From positions 9,548,001-9,612,000 of the forward strand of contig JAPNXP010000002.1 of the NCBI GenBank assembly GCA_028753945.1: DNA of 64,000 bases, given 5' to 3'. Made by a program: the position numbers and the translations under genes. Positions 1 to 9,990 of the stretch are shown in pieces. Every line of letters begins with the position of its first letter. Position 1 is the stretch's first letter. Source of the stretch: Hexactinellida sp. DTS-2022. Taxonomy: Eukaryota; Porifera; Hexactinellida. The notes beneath the pieces are model-generated. The model searched no databases, had not been told where the DNA came from, and saw only the letters and a program-made list of their open reading frames with translations.

Positions 1-134
1 TTAAATAATATAATGCAATTTTCACTGTATAATATTGTAAGGGAATTCATAATTGGTAATTGTAATGTGAAGTAGTTAATACTGCACAGGAGTAATAATT
101 AATTCAAATATAAATAATAAAAATAATAATAATA

Positions 135-885
135 CAGTAATACCTCGTTTTACGCGGTTTTTTTTACGCGTTTTCGTTTTACGCGGAACAATTTTTTATG
201 ACCAAAACTTTTTTTACGCGATCCTAAACTCGTTTTACGCGGTTTATCTATGATTTTCATGCAAATAATTCTATTTTTTATGGATATTTTCTATAATTTT
301 TAAGATTTAGTGGTTACAAAGCGATTCTACATTTACAAAAAAACAAAAAAATGATGATTTAGAGATAGTAGATAGTTAGGGATATGTATTTGTCGTATAG
401 TAAGTTCATCCAAATATATTATTGGTCAAATGAATACATATTTGCTTCACTATTCACACTAGAGATACTCGGTTGTGGGAGGTACTTGAAGGTGTAGGGT
501 TGCGGTGTGAATTGAATTTTAATTCCCTTCACAACACAATTCCCTCCTTTCTGTGGGAATTCCCGAGTATTCTCACAAGTTGGTTTCTATCTGGATTCCC
601 ATAGGTTTAAATAATTTCCATTCCAATCCATATTGGAAATCCCATGGGAATTCCAATGGGATTAACATACACACGGAAGCCTTGGCTATCTGAGAGGTCC
701 GGATGTTGGATTATTGAATGTTTAAACACTAGGTAATTATAATTTTATTCGATGTTGATAATATTTGGAAACGCATCTATTGGTTTAATATGTGTTACTA
801 TGATAATGAGCCGTTTTTTTTACGCGATTTCGTTTTACGCGGGGTTTTCAAGGAACGCATCTACCGCGTAAAAAGAGGGATACCT

Positions 886-886
<1 letters not shown>
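135..886. mobile_element. Tigger/pogo-like MITE, 752 bp
   Basis: The element opens CAGTAATACCTCGTTTTACG and its other end, read on the opposite strand, opens CAGGTATCCCTCTTTTTACG. Each end is next to a TA dinucleotide (133-134 and 887-888), which fits TA target duplication. The start resembles the termini of Tigger/pogo elements. The motif TTTTACGCG recurs just inside both ends as a subterminal repeat. No transposase frame is present, so it is non-autonomous. Confidence 0.75.

Positions 887-888
<2 letters not shown>

Positions 889-973
<85 letters not shown>
889..973. repeat. (AAT)n microsatellite
   Basis: Almost uninterrupted AAT repeats directly follow the MITE end. A shorter AAT/AATA run lies just before it at about 112-134, so the MITE probably inserted into or beside a pre-existing AAT tract. 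Confidence 0.9.
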
Positions 974-1186
974 CATATTAATTAACCTACGTTCGATTAA
1001 TCAATTAAATTCATAATTAGCCACAATTAATCGAATTCCTTGCAAGTTGCAGCTATATTTTCCGAGTCCGCTTTCTTTTGGGACATCCTTTAGTGAAATA
1101 ATTTCAGGGATAACTTCGTGATTAATTTTGTAATGTGTTTTATATGTCTACACTAGTTAGGATACAGTAAGAATATACTAAATATA

Positions 1187-1642
1187 CACTGAACGGCCAA
1201 AAGTATTTAAACAGCAATAATTTGTATTTATATATATATGGAGGTGTTAAACTCATTAACTATATAATTAGCTAATTAAATATATAATTTCTGATCATCA
1301 AGATATAATGAGAATATACAAGTTCTGATTTCAGATTTGAATTCCACATGGTCGAATTACTCTGGGTGCATAATTTCAAATCATTATGTTCATTTTCGAC
1401 TGAAATACGGCCACATTCCCATTTGTGCCACTTGTGCTACAAGTGGCACGTGGCAGATACACTTATGCCACTTGTGGATTTTGACTAAAATGACGTGAAT
1501 TCAAAATATTATGTAAATTAGAACCATAGCAAGATATTTATATTCATTTCAGATTAGTTTGAACAGCTGTTAATAAGTTACAAGACGAATATGGTGTCTG
1601 CAATAAATTTACAATTGTTCAAATACTTTTGGCTGGTTAGTG
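1187..1642. mobile_element. Tc1/mariner-like MITE
   Basis: Left end CACTGAACGGCCAAAAGTAT; the right end read on the other strand is CACTAACCAGCCAAAAGTAT. TA flanks both sides (1185-1186 and 1643-1644). The ends share GCCAAAAGTATTT with the Tc1 element at 50613-57600. There is no transposase frame. A short internal inverted repeat (GTGCCACTTGTG near 1425-1475) can form a hairpin. Confidence 0.75.
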
Positions 1643-2028
1643 TAAAAGAATTGGGTGAATATATGAAAAAAGTCAATCAAGCTGTGATAATGCAATAGGA
1701 AAAGGAATATTATATAGAGAACAGGGATTGGAACTAGGGGTGTTACCCGGTTCTCAGATACCCGGGTAATACTCGGTTCCAAAAAATCGGACGAGATTCG
1801 ATACCCGGGTAATTTAATCCGAATACCCGGGTATTGCGCATTATATAATGGTTTCGGATTACGCTATAGAAGCACTTAAAATCAACACATGATGTTTGTA
1901 AATTATAAGGAATGCTTAGAATACCAGTGCAAACTGTAAACATAACAACATTATAATAGCCTTATAAACTGTAGACTATTTATGTTAACATTTTCTGTTC
2001 GCATTACCATAATAAACCTGATTCCCTA

Positions 2029-2756
2029 TTAAGGTTAAATTACGGCAGATTCACCCAAAAAAACACATGAATTTAGTTTTGAAGGTGGGAGTTTGAATTT
2101 CACATATATAATGGAAGACATTATAGCTATATCGAAACTGAAAACGAAATCTAATTATCTTCTATAAATTCGAAATTATTGGGCTTGCAGTATTATGCTA
2201 ATACAAAAGTCCCATAGGGGGATTTTTTCAGACTCCACCTGATAAGTGTGTGGTTTGCAAGATCATTATTTGCTAAAGACCTGTACTGTGTGATCTATCA
2301 GATAGATCATCGTTATGGGCGGTTGGTGAGTGGTTTAGAATTTTGATAAGATGTAAATAAAAAATAATGCGACGATTTAAAACCAAAAAATGAATAAAAA
2401 GGTCATCTTTTTATGCGAAATTTGATTAAATGCTTGATAAAAATTATTCCAAGTCATAATTTAAAAATGTAAACCGTCTACCAACTCCTTACGCTTATAA
2501 TCTTTAAATATTGATTCTGATAACAAACATTGATGGCCGCATTGCCAAATTACCGCATAATATCTACCACCACTTTTGGAAATCGCCCTATGGGAGATTT
2601 GTATTAGCCAAATTTTGAAACCGACAAAAAATAAAAAGTATAATAGATAGGGACATTTTCTTTTTGGTTTATTGATTTGTATCGTATAGGTATATATTTC
2701 TCACAATTACAGATTAATACAAGAACTTTCATTCACGTGGGGTAATTTAACCTTAA
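2029..2756. mobile_element. TTAA-flanked MITE, family T1, copy 1
   Basis: A 728-bp insertion inside the 5' non-coding part of the hAT. Both tips are TTAAGGTTAAATTAC inverted, with TTAA at each outer edge, as expected for TTAA-specific transposases (piggyBac or Kolobok type). An inverted copy lies at 28236-28952. Interior words shared by both copies include GGCAATGCGGCCATCAATG and a palindrome close to TGATCTATCAGATAGATCA. No coding frame. Confidence 0.85.
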
Positions 2757-2805
2757 TAGTCTACTATTAACATATTATCAATATAAGATCTTAAGAAAAA
2801 CAACA

Positions 2806-4671
2806 ATGAAAAAGTCAATGGTTTGGAAACATTTTGAGAAAATAGGCGAAAAAGCAAAATGTTTACAATGTTCTTCAAAGATTCTGAGTTGTAGCGGTGG
2901 AAGTACAAGCAGCTTGAGAAAACATCTAGTCTTAGTACATGACATGAATCTTGAAGAAGGAAATGAAGAACCACGTGAAGACCAAGAGAATTCTTTCTCA
3001 AAAAGGATCAAGGTAAACAACAACCAAACTTCTCTTCTAGATTACACAAAGCAGCAATCTTTAAACGAAATACTCGCCCGATTAGCTGCAGAAGATGGAT
3101 TCAGCTACTTGAGAATTGCACATAGTAAGTTCATAAGGTCATCTCTATCAGCAAAAGGCTTTATTCCTCCAACCAGTCATTCTACAGTATCTTTAAAAGT
3201 CAGAGAATATAGTATACAAATGAAAAATTGGGTTAAAGAAGAATTAGCAGAATTACTCAAGTCAAATGCTCGATTTAGTGTAACACTAGACGAATATACA
3301 TCAAATTCAAACAGAAGGTATATGAATGTCAATCTTCACCATAAATCTAAAGTTTGGATCCTAGGTCTGACTCGAATATTTTTACAGTATGCCAGCTGAA
3401 CGTGCAAAAGATATACTCGAAGAAAAACTTAAAGAATTTGGTATTCATCTGAATGATGATGTTGTAGCTGTGATAACTGATGGTGCATCAGTTATGACTA
3501 AGATGGGGACTTTTTTTAAACCGATTCATCAACTATGCTTTACCCATGCTATCCATCTTGCAGTTTGTGATGTTTTGTATGATCCTGAAATAGACAGAAA
3601 TTCATCGGAAGTGCTGTTGAATCTCTCCGATAATTTTGAAATAAATGTTGTTTACGATAATATACTAGATGATAATGAAATTTGTGACCCGTATGATACA
3701 GATATGGTAATACCTATTCTGAAAAATCACATTAACCTCGTTATAATCAAAATTAGAAGAATTGCGAAACTGTTCAGAAAATCTCCAACCAAAAATGATA
3801 CGCTTCAAACTTATGTTAGAGAAATTCATAATGGGAAGGAAATGAAATTAATCCTCGATTGTAAAACAAGATGGAACAGTTTACTCGCAATGATTGAGCG
3901 CTTTGTTGTTCTCAAAAATCCACTAAGTAAAGCGTTAATAGATGTTTCATGCAGCATCAATATCTATGATTATGAATGGGAAATGCTTGAGGATATTATA
4001 AAATGTCTAAAACCGATCGAAATTGCAGTAACTTCATTATGCGGAAGAGATTCTAATCTTCTAATTGGAGAAGGAATTTTTAATTTCATGTATTCTCAAC
4101 TTGAAAAACATGGGTCACAACTAGCACTTGATCTACTTCAAACACTAAATACGCGGGAGAACGTAGAAGACTAAGTGAAGTTATTAACTTAATGAAATAT
4201 CTCCTTAATCCTGCATCTGTTGATAAATCAATAAAAAGATTGGATATGCAAAAGAATGCTAAATGTATTCTTAAAAGATTATATTCGGTTAACTTGGAGA
4301 CAGAGAACTCATCCGAAATAAATGAAATTGTCGAACCTGAAAATTTGAATATTATTCTTTCGGAAAATCCACTGATTGATGAATTAAAGGAATGTATTCG
4401 CAAAAGTTCTACGACAGTATCCAGCAAAAATTTGGAGAGTGAATTCGATACACTGAACAAAGAATTCAAACTTTTTGAGCTAACCGGAACAAAATCAAAG
4501 AATATACTCCTGTTAGAGCAAGCCCTCTATAATATTCCGTGTACCAGTGTAGAAGCTGAAAGAGCTTTTTCTTCTGCTGGGCTCTTTATTACTAAATTAA
4601 GGTCAAGTTTGAGTGACTCATCCTTAGATTCCTTAGTATTTCTAAAAGGATATTTCAAAAGTTTACAGTAA
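2806..4671 (+). pseudogene. hAT transposase with BED finger, two frameshifts
   Basis: hAT transposases are nuclear cut-and-paste enzymes. Three consecutive frames cover the protein: 2806-3399, 3389-4174 and 4192-4671, about 610 residues in all. The N-terminus shows a BED-type zinc finger (W-K-H-F, then CLQC, then H-x4-H). Next come the first catalytic Asp (TLDEYTS), the second (ITDGAS), the Cys/His block (CFTHAIHLAVC), the conserved RWNS, and the C-terminal dimerisation block (SVEAERAFSSAG) with its Glu. Single-base frameshifts near 3380-3390 and 4155-4160 break it; all catalytic landmarks remain, so the damage is recent. The start at 2806 precedes the BED finger directly. Confidence 0.92.
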
Positions 4672-5368
4672 ATAGTAAAATTCCAGATTATTTCAGAAAT
4701 TATCATTTAGTTAGACAGAGAGATACATTGAAGTTATAACATTTTCTTATCGACAACATCAATATTTCTGTGTTATTTTTCATATTTAATTTATATTTTA
4801 CTATACTTATATTAAATAAATAGAGTCATTTATGTTAATTTGCTAACGGGTCTTTCTTACATAAATTGAAAAATCCATGATTCAATGTCTATACAATGAT
4901 CTTACTATTTATTTAAGGCATGTTGAAAAGTATTCTATGAACTTAACAATAATACCCGGGTACCCGGGTATATCCGGGTATAAGCTTGGCAAAGGATTCG
5001 AGAACCGGGTATTAGAATTTGAGGAATCGTCGACACCCCTAATTGGAACCCCAGATCTACTTATTGTTGGCAATATATGCTAACCAGACGGAGATATATC
5101 GGCTTCTTAATGGAAGTTTATATTATTGAATGTTAAATGCACGATATATTGCATATAATATACAAGAATGTCAATTGTGATAATGAAAAATGCTGAATCA
5201 TCATTAATGACGTCACTAAATTGGCATTCTGAAGAATTCGGAGAATTAATTTCAAAAAAATTTCACTTCTCAAATAATTCTATGATATATAAGCTTCATT
5301 TCAAAACATAAACTCGCTTTCCAATTTTCACACAAAATCCCCTCTTTATCCAGTAGAAGCATCCTTAA

Positions 5369-6370
5369 GCGAACGATAGTTTAATTAACTGATGATCCCA
5401 GAACGAGATGAAACACCTTCTTATTGAGGATATATTTGCCAAAATATCAACAAAACTTCAAACGTAATTATCTCAAAACAGAGAAATTATTACTTCTGAG
5501 AATTTTAAGTAGAAATCTATTAATCGTATAAGCCTGAAATTGATAGGGAATCTTATACATGGCATTTGCAATAAATGCAAGCACTTTCAGTGTCAACAAA
5601 CATCTTCATCATATGATCAGGACAGTGGAGGTGGGAAAAAGTACAAAATTTGGTACCTTTTAGACATGTATACACCAATATCCTCGCTGTTGAGAAATTA
5701 ACAATCTAATACACCCTCACACAGGTTGCGTTTTTAAGTTTAGTTACTTTGAATATACACAAGAATTTTTGGAACTTGCGGTTTTATAGTTTCCTACATA
5801 AAAATCTGCAAAATCTCGAACTTTAGTATTACGCCTATGGGAAGCATAATTTTACACTATTGAATCGTATTCCTAAAATATTTTCTATGTTGTTTTGAAC
5901 TAAAATCCTACTACCTTAGATGTTCGATTAAGGATTTAAATTTACCACATCATCCAAAATGGGCACATTACATGCCCATATATGGATCATTTTGAAAAAC
6001 TGCGCGTATGGGTCACTAAATGTATTATTGACGGACGGGAAGTCGGATATTGGGAGTATTTTGAGACGTAAATTTTGATTCTAGCACCTCGGGTGTCTGA
6101 GAAGGTAAATGCGCAAGAAAACATACCCTCGAATGGGATCATAGTCCATAAAGTTTCAAATTTTACTTTTCATATATATTTTTCGATCAATTATTGATTA
6201 TTTTTGTTAGACAAAAGATGCAAAAATTAAGCTGAGTCGTCTTTCGAATTTTGGAGAATAAACTACGTTCAATCTATGGAAACGGTGAAATCCTACGACC
6301 GCTAAACAAATAGATCATATCTCTGACAATCTATACAATCAAAACACAAGGGTGGGTGTGTATATATGTG
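5369..6370. other. No gene seen; dispersed repeat with CCATATATGG
   Basis: No convincing frame. About 5945-6115 is a copy of a dispersed repeat also found inverted at 35930-36090 and 59520-59670 and direct at 37560-37700. It contains GGGCACATTACATGCCCATA followed by TATGG, and ATGTATTATTGACGGACGGG. Confidence 0.6.
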
Positions 6371-6537
6371 TCAGGGTTGGGTTCAAGTACATTTTACTTA
6401 AGTACTTCTGTAATTAAGTACATTTTTTGAGTACTTGTACTTGTACTTAAGTACTTTCACCATTTTTCCGTCGTACTTGTACTTGTACTTAATTACTTTC
6501 CTCATTTTTCTAAAGTACTTGCACTTGTACTTGAGTA

Positions 6538-6797
6538 CCGTATTTACTCGAATAGTAGCCTAGGCGATTATTGTTTTTTACTCCATTTTTGGACCAATAA
6601 TTTTGAGCAATTCTCTGGAATATCACATTTTATTACAATTTATTTATGATAATCGGTTGATAATCGTATTGTGAGTTATATTAGATATAAATGTTTACTC
6701 CGGGTAGCAGTAATAAATTTTTATTTGCTACTTTAGGGGGGCGATTATTGGAGGTAGGCGATTATTCGAATAGAGGCTACAATTCGAATAAATACGG
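6538..6797. mobile_element. TA-flanked MITE, 260 bp
   Basis: Left end CCGTATTTACTCGAATAGTA and right end, reversed, CCGTATTTATTCGAATTGTA, with TA on both sides (6536-6537, 6798-6799). It sits in a degenerate array of GTACTTGTACTT (about 6385-6535 and 6798-6815), which resembles the ends of another MITE starting near 6374 (CAGGGTTGGGTTCAAG). Confidence 0.7.
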
Positions 6798-7167
6798 TAC
6801 TTGTTACTCGTGACTTTTTTATCATTCAATATATTTCCAAAACACATCATTGATGTTCCTCAAATCCCATCTCAATAAAGTAGTGTTACTTGCCTTAATG
6901 GCTATTTCAACTTTCTCAAATTCGAATGTTGAAAATTCACTAAGTGTCCCCCTTAACCAGTTTTACTTAATAAAATGAGCTGTACAAAAGTAAATACTAA
7001 GCAATAATCACTCTCCTAGATATTAAGTAAGACGTAGCTACTTAATTAAACTGTTAGAGCTAGATAGCCTATTAAATCTAACTTTGTAGCTAACTTAATC
7101 CAAAATTACTCTAATGTAAGGATCTAAAACCTATAAATATAAAAAACTACGTAATATAATTCGAAAC

Positions 7168-7320
7168 ATGTCTACAATGGAAACCAACCCTCCCGCAACC
7201 AACCCTCCAGCTACCGACCCTCCCGCTACCGACCCTCCAGCTACCGACCCTCCAGCTACCGACCCTCCAGCTACCTACAAAATAATTAAAAAATATAATA
7301 GAGGAAGAGAGGGGGTCTAA
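7168..7320 (+). CDS. Small repetitive frame encoding PPAT(D/N) repeats
   Basis: An ATG-started frame of 50 codons reads through a 15-bp minisatellite (about 7181-7275) and encodes a run of the pentapeptide P-P-A-T-D/N about six times, followed by a lysine/arginine-rich tail and a stop. There is no family match and no flanking gene. It may be simply a minisatellite that happens to be open; the opposite strand is open too, so coding is unproven. Confidence 0.2.
   Translation: MSTMETNPPATNPPATDPPATDPPATDPPATDPPATYKIIKKYNRGREGV
7181..7275. repeat. 15-bp minisatellite
   Basis: Six tandem units of about 15 bp, consensus CTACCGACCCTCCAG with CCAACCC variants at the left. The unit length is a multiple of three, which keeps frames open on both strands. 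Confidence 0.85.
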
Positions 7321-7623
7321 CTGTTGACCAACAATTGGCATTTAGGATGTTGGATGTCCTAAATAAAGTTATTAAGGTAATTTGCAATTACTCATTGTAA
7401 GTGTTATAGTACTTATCCTTTCCTTTCTCCTGTTTTTAGCAACCCCAATTTAAAAAAAGAAAATAATGGTGTAAATATTAATAAATTAACATTATGATAC
7501 GTAATTAGAATAAGTATAGTAGATAATAAAATTACAATAATGAGATTACGAAATGAAAATTATGAAATTACAATAATGAGATTACAATAAATTAATTAAT
7601 ATTATGAATAATCTATGTATATA

Positions 7624-8069
7624 CAGTCGAACCTCCCCAATCCGGGCAGCCTCGTCCGGAGGGTGCCCGGATCTTAGAATTTGCCCGGATCTCGGAAATA
7701 ATCATGATTTCTATTTATAATCAACTAGTGTTCATGTTCTGATGTCTCAATACCTGTTGTCTGACCTCATACGCACCTCCGACATCTGATCTTGGTATAA
7801 GTTTACACAAAGAGTTCATAAATTTCGAATATGAATTGTATATAAAGTAGCGAGATTACCATATGGCAAAATCCAAAACAAAATTTACCGCCCAGATAAG
7901 GGTGGTTCTACTTTTAGTAACATGTTTGTCATACAAATCTGCAAAGATAAACTATATTTTGGGGCTAATTCCCCCAAAATGGCAAATTAATTTTGAACTT
8001 ATACAAAAATGTTGCCCGGTTCAAGGAGGTGCCCGGTTCTCAGAGGTCCGGATCTGGGAGGTTCTACTG
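7624..8069. mobile_element. Pogo-like MITE, 446 bp
   Basis: Ends CAGTCGAACCTCCCCAATCC and, reversed, CAGTAGAACCTCCCAGATCC; TA on both sides (7622-7623, 8070-8071). Subterminal GCCCGG repeats occur on both sides. The 76-codon frame at 7863-8093 has no family features and is ignored. Confidence 0.8.
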
Positions 8070-8254
8070 TATAGTTATAGCTTTCTAGATTAGACTAGGG
8101 AATAGGACTTTAGAAGAATAAGGCTTCAGCAGGTATATAATTGTTTGAAATTTCAGTCGACTCCGCTTAATTTAGCCACCGGTTAATTAGCTGTGCCAAA
8201 GCACTCTGTTTCGAAATGTTACATACAGATAACTCATTGGTATCAATGGGAACT

Positions 8255-8620
8255 TACAATCTAGAGTGGACAGTCCGCCTTCCTGCGAGGAGAGCGGCTA
8301 TGCCACTGCTAGCTAACCGAAGGGCAATTTGACTCTTCGAGCGAACTTGAGCCAAAAGTATATTATAAAGGAACGTCTTCCCTGTGCCCCCGGGACAATC
8401 TACAAAGAATATTTTGGGATACGCTCAGGATCATTTACCGCTGCTATTATACAGGTAAATACACTAAGCTGATCAGAATTAAGAGAAGGAACATCATGAA
8501 CAACTATTGCTAGCTGCTCATCAACGTTATAGTCTAATTCTAGCTGCTCATCAACGTTATAATCTAATGCTCTCAGAATAATAAGAGCCTCCTCGTATGG
8601 ACTTCTGGTATGAATGGGCA
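8255..8620 (-). pseudogene. Helitron-type PIF1 helicase fragment
   Basis: Read on the minus strand, the segment gives a PIF1-like superfamily 1 helicase N-terminal core: ...NSDQLSVFTCIIAAVNDP... followed, after a one-base frameshift near 8402, by FFVDCPGGTGKTFLYN, the Walker A loop (GGTGKT), then the helicase motif region LASSGIAALL and RTVHSRL. This arrangement is typical of the helicase half of Helitron Rep-Hel proteins. Only about 120-140 residues remain; no Rep domain or Helitron tips were found. An in-frame 30-bp duplication occurs near 8508-8565 (the DYNVDEQLEL repeat). The upstream side is cut by a hAT-like tip at 8629. Confidence 0.85.
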
Positions 8621-8628
8621 GGGCCGGA

Positions 8629-8690
8629 TTAAGACTGTGCGGGGCCCTAGGCCATACATTTGGGGGCACCTCTAAGACTAAATACATATT
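8629..8690. mobile_element. hAT-like terminus CAGGGCCGGATTAAG
   Basis: A single terminus of the type also seen at 61336 (CAGGGCCGGACTTAAG). The partner end and a target duplication were not found, so the right limit is arbitrary. Confidence 0.45.
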
Positions 8691-8963
8691 AATTTAAAAA
8701 TAGATTATGTATTATTTTCATAGATACATGAATCATTACATATCCATAGAATCAACTTTTGTCAAGCTTTTATTCTTTCTAAGTCATCAATGATATCCGA
8801 GCGATGACTGCATGTCTAACTAGTTAAACTTATATTATGAACTATACATAATACGTTTTCACTTCGAGACATAAATATCAAAGATTCAGATCACATTAAT
8901 AATTCACGAAATGTCAACCCAGTCAAAGTTTCTAAACGAAAACTATAATTTAATAATTTAGAT

Positions 8964-9245
8964 CAGGGGTGGCCAATCTTTCGCACCCTGCGGGCCACAT
9001 CTAGGTATTTGAAGAACTCGGCGGGACTCACTTTTCAAAGCAAATTTATACTATTGGATCTAGATTATTATTATTTGTAATTAGTTTTATTTACTATTTT
9101 AAAAAATTTGAAATCCTACAAAATATGATGTTATTAGCAATATGGCTATAAATATGAGGTTCCACTGTACATATTACTCATTCTCATCTTGAGGCTCTGC
9201 GGGCCAGACTGAAGTGCATCGCGGGCCACAGGTTGGCCACCCCTG
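8964..9245. mobile_element. hAT MITE, 282 bp
   Basis: Ends CAGGGGTGGCCAATC and, reversed, CAGGGGTGGCCAACC. The 8-bp flanks are ATTTAGAT (8956-8963) and ATTCAGAT (9246-9253), one mismatch, fitting the hAT T2/A7 pattern. GCGGGCCACA-type motifs repeat inside both ends. Non-coding. Confidence 0.9.
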
Positions 9246-9400
9246 ATTCAGATGTATAAAAATCAATCTTACTTCTAATACAAGGTAATATTTTGTCTAC
9301 AAATAGGTTCTCAACATTAGTAGTCCATCAGTGTAGAACTTCAAAGAACACAACATATATTTTGAAAGGTATAATACTTATTACAAATAAGTGCTCATTG

Positions 9401-9528
9401 AAAAAATCCAAATTTGCAGCCTGTGCCGACGCATGTTCCTTTGGTGGCACTTTATTTTGTTGGTGGTCTATTGATAGTGCCTCCAAAGGAGCATGCTGTC
9501 GGCACAGGCGGCAATTTTGGATTTTTTT
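9401..9528. repeat. Foldback hairpin of about 128 bp
   Basis: The two arms are near-perfect inverted copies: AAAAAATCCAAATTTGC, GCCTGTGCCGACGCATG and CCTTTGGTGGCACT on the left are mirrored on the right, leaving a loop of roughly 25 bp. Probably a foldback MITE. Transcribed, it would form a pre-miRNA-like stem, but nothing shows that it is processed. Confidence 0.8.
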
Positions 9529-9990
9529 TGCCATGTCATGAACGCGTCTAGGTGTTTAGTTAGACTCATCTAACAAGTTGTTACATGACAAAGGAAGGAT
9601 TGATAAATTTGAAGTTTGTTTCTATCTTAAACCATCTTGAGTATATTGCCTTTCATTAATTATGTAAAGATAACAAATAATATTAATCGTTAACTATTAT
9701 AGCAATGTTATCCACGGTGTGTTGAGTTGAGTCAACAAATTCCTCATGTTATTTATTATAATTCAATCCATTGTACAACATGTATACTGCAATTAAATAG
9801 AAGCCAGCTGGAATTTATTTGTTAAATCAATATATTTATCGCAAGTTGAATCAATAGAGTAAGATTTAAGGTGAAACTCGCAAGTTGAAATTTTTTGTTC
9901 CATTTAAAGCCATAGTTATAACTGTAAAACCTACACCATACTGATTACAAATCCACCATCAGAATTAATTTCGAATAATATTCGCTCAAG

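Larger units (their letters stand above)
1735..5041 (+). mobile_element. hAT transposon, 3.3 kb, exact 8-bp duplication
   Basis: The ends are TAGGGGTGT and ACACCCCTA, flanked by exact copies of ATTGGAAC (1727-1734 and 5042-5049). This fits the usual hAT target pattern of T at position 2 and A at position 7. The subterminal regions carry several copies of the palindrome TACCCGGGTA (about 1757-1835 on the left, 4949-4985 on the right) and a shared TACCCGGTTCTC-type block, plausible transposase binding sites. The encoded transposase is broken, so this copy is probably dead or trans-mobilised. Confidence 0.93.
1010..5368. mobile_element. TTAA-type MITE family H, copy 1 (interrupted)
   Basis: About 1010-1186 matches 49190-49350 (shared words include TTTTGGGACA and GTCTACACTAGTT), and 5050-5368 matches 49460-49765. 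The right tip is AAGCATCCTTAA, the family terminus TTAAGGATGCTT in reverse. The original MITE of about 1.2-1.5 kb is interrupted by the Tc1-like MITE at 1187-1642 and the hAT at 1735-5041. Its left tip is not clear. It carries the tRNA-like module described for the copy at 40694-41954; here the hAT sits inside the box-B-like sequence. Confidence 0.6.
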
